64,000 nucleotides of DNA from Ailurus styani. Its lineage: Eukaryota > Chordata > Mammalia > Carnivora > Ailuridae. The position numbers and the translations under genes were made by a program. How positions within the stretch are numbered: position 1 is the stretch's first letter; each line of letters starts with the position of its first letter. The DNA lies in the NCBI GenBank assembly GCA_002007465.1, contig LNAC01000346.1:2059525-2123524 (forward strand), read 5' to 3'. Of the stretch, positions 63,871 to 64,000 are shown in pieces. A model generated the notes under the pieces. That model saw only the letters and a program-made list of their open reading frames with translations, was not told the origin of the DNA and searched no databases.

Positions 63871-64000
63871 AAAAGAAGAATTCAGACAATACAAAATGTA
63901 TTTGGATTGGAATTTCACTTTAATAAAGAATTTACTTTGTATCCACTACTATTTAATTGACTTTCATAAAAAACACATTAAATTCCTTAATAAAGTAGTC

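Larger units (their letters stand above)
39702..64000 (-). other. SEMA3D: SEMA3D 5' intron (partial), upstream of the first coding exon
   Basis: At least 24.3 kb upstream of the acceptor at 39702-39703. The acceptor implies at least one further non-coding 5' exon, which I cannot place. No CpG island or GC-rich promoter-like block is visible, so the promoter is probably beyond 64000. Contents are SINECs (several nested), two L1 fragments plus an older L1 end, a MaLR solo LTR, MIRs, two GT microsatellites, an N gap and two assembly seams. The stretches 50610-51700, 51910-53640 and 61665-62100 show no recognisable feature beyond high A+T. Segment 58970-59250 resembles a worn LINE-2 but is uncertain. 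Confidence 0.8.

Overview
The window is AT-rich mammalian intronic DNA, not a compact microbial genome. It is crowded with tRNA-derived Carnivora SINEs (Can-SINE/SINEC), carnivore-type L1 3' ends, and ancient MIR and LINE-2 fossils. Many SINEC copies have a head reading like 'cagtgggttaaagcctctgcc' and a CT-rich 'cctacttgtgatctctctct' tail. This points to a caniform carnivore, most likely a mustelid (mink, ferret, badger or otter type). The family-level call is from memory and moderate in confidence.

Only one protein-coding gene is supported: SEMA3D (semaphorin-3D, a secreted guidance cue), on the minus strand. Two coding exons are visible. The first (39511-39701) has 40 nt of 5' UTR, the start codon, the signal peptide and codons 1-50. 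The second (17728-17888) has codons 51-104, the start of the Sema beta-propeller. Splice sites, frame and phase agree (phase 1, then phase 0). I found no other exon. The layout in transcript order, right to left, is: 5' intron (64000 to 39702), first coding exon, a 21.6 kb intron (39510-17889), second coding exon, then the next intron (17727 to 1). The promoter and any 5' non-coding exon must lie beyond 64000, or be unrecognised in the 5' intron. The remaining Sema, PSI, Ig and basic-tail exons lie beyond position 1.

The rest is repeats. There are about 35 SINEC copies, many with clear target-site duplications (TSDs). There are five carnivore L1 3'-end fragments, a degraded LINE-2 of about 1.4 kb (31430-32905), a MaLR-type solo LTR (62108-62432), a MER5-type DNA transposon split by an L1, a U6 snRNA pseudogene split by a SINEC, several nested SINEs, and microsatellites. 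Three places hold single Ns at junctions of near-identical direct repeats, and one 122-N gap sits inside a SINEC. These look like assembly seams rather than biology.

I found no CRISPR array, operon, functional RNA gene or undescribed gene system. The interest lies in the SEMA3D exon structure, datable nested insertions, and assembly errors that could be mistaken for duplications.
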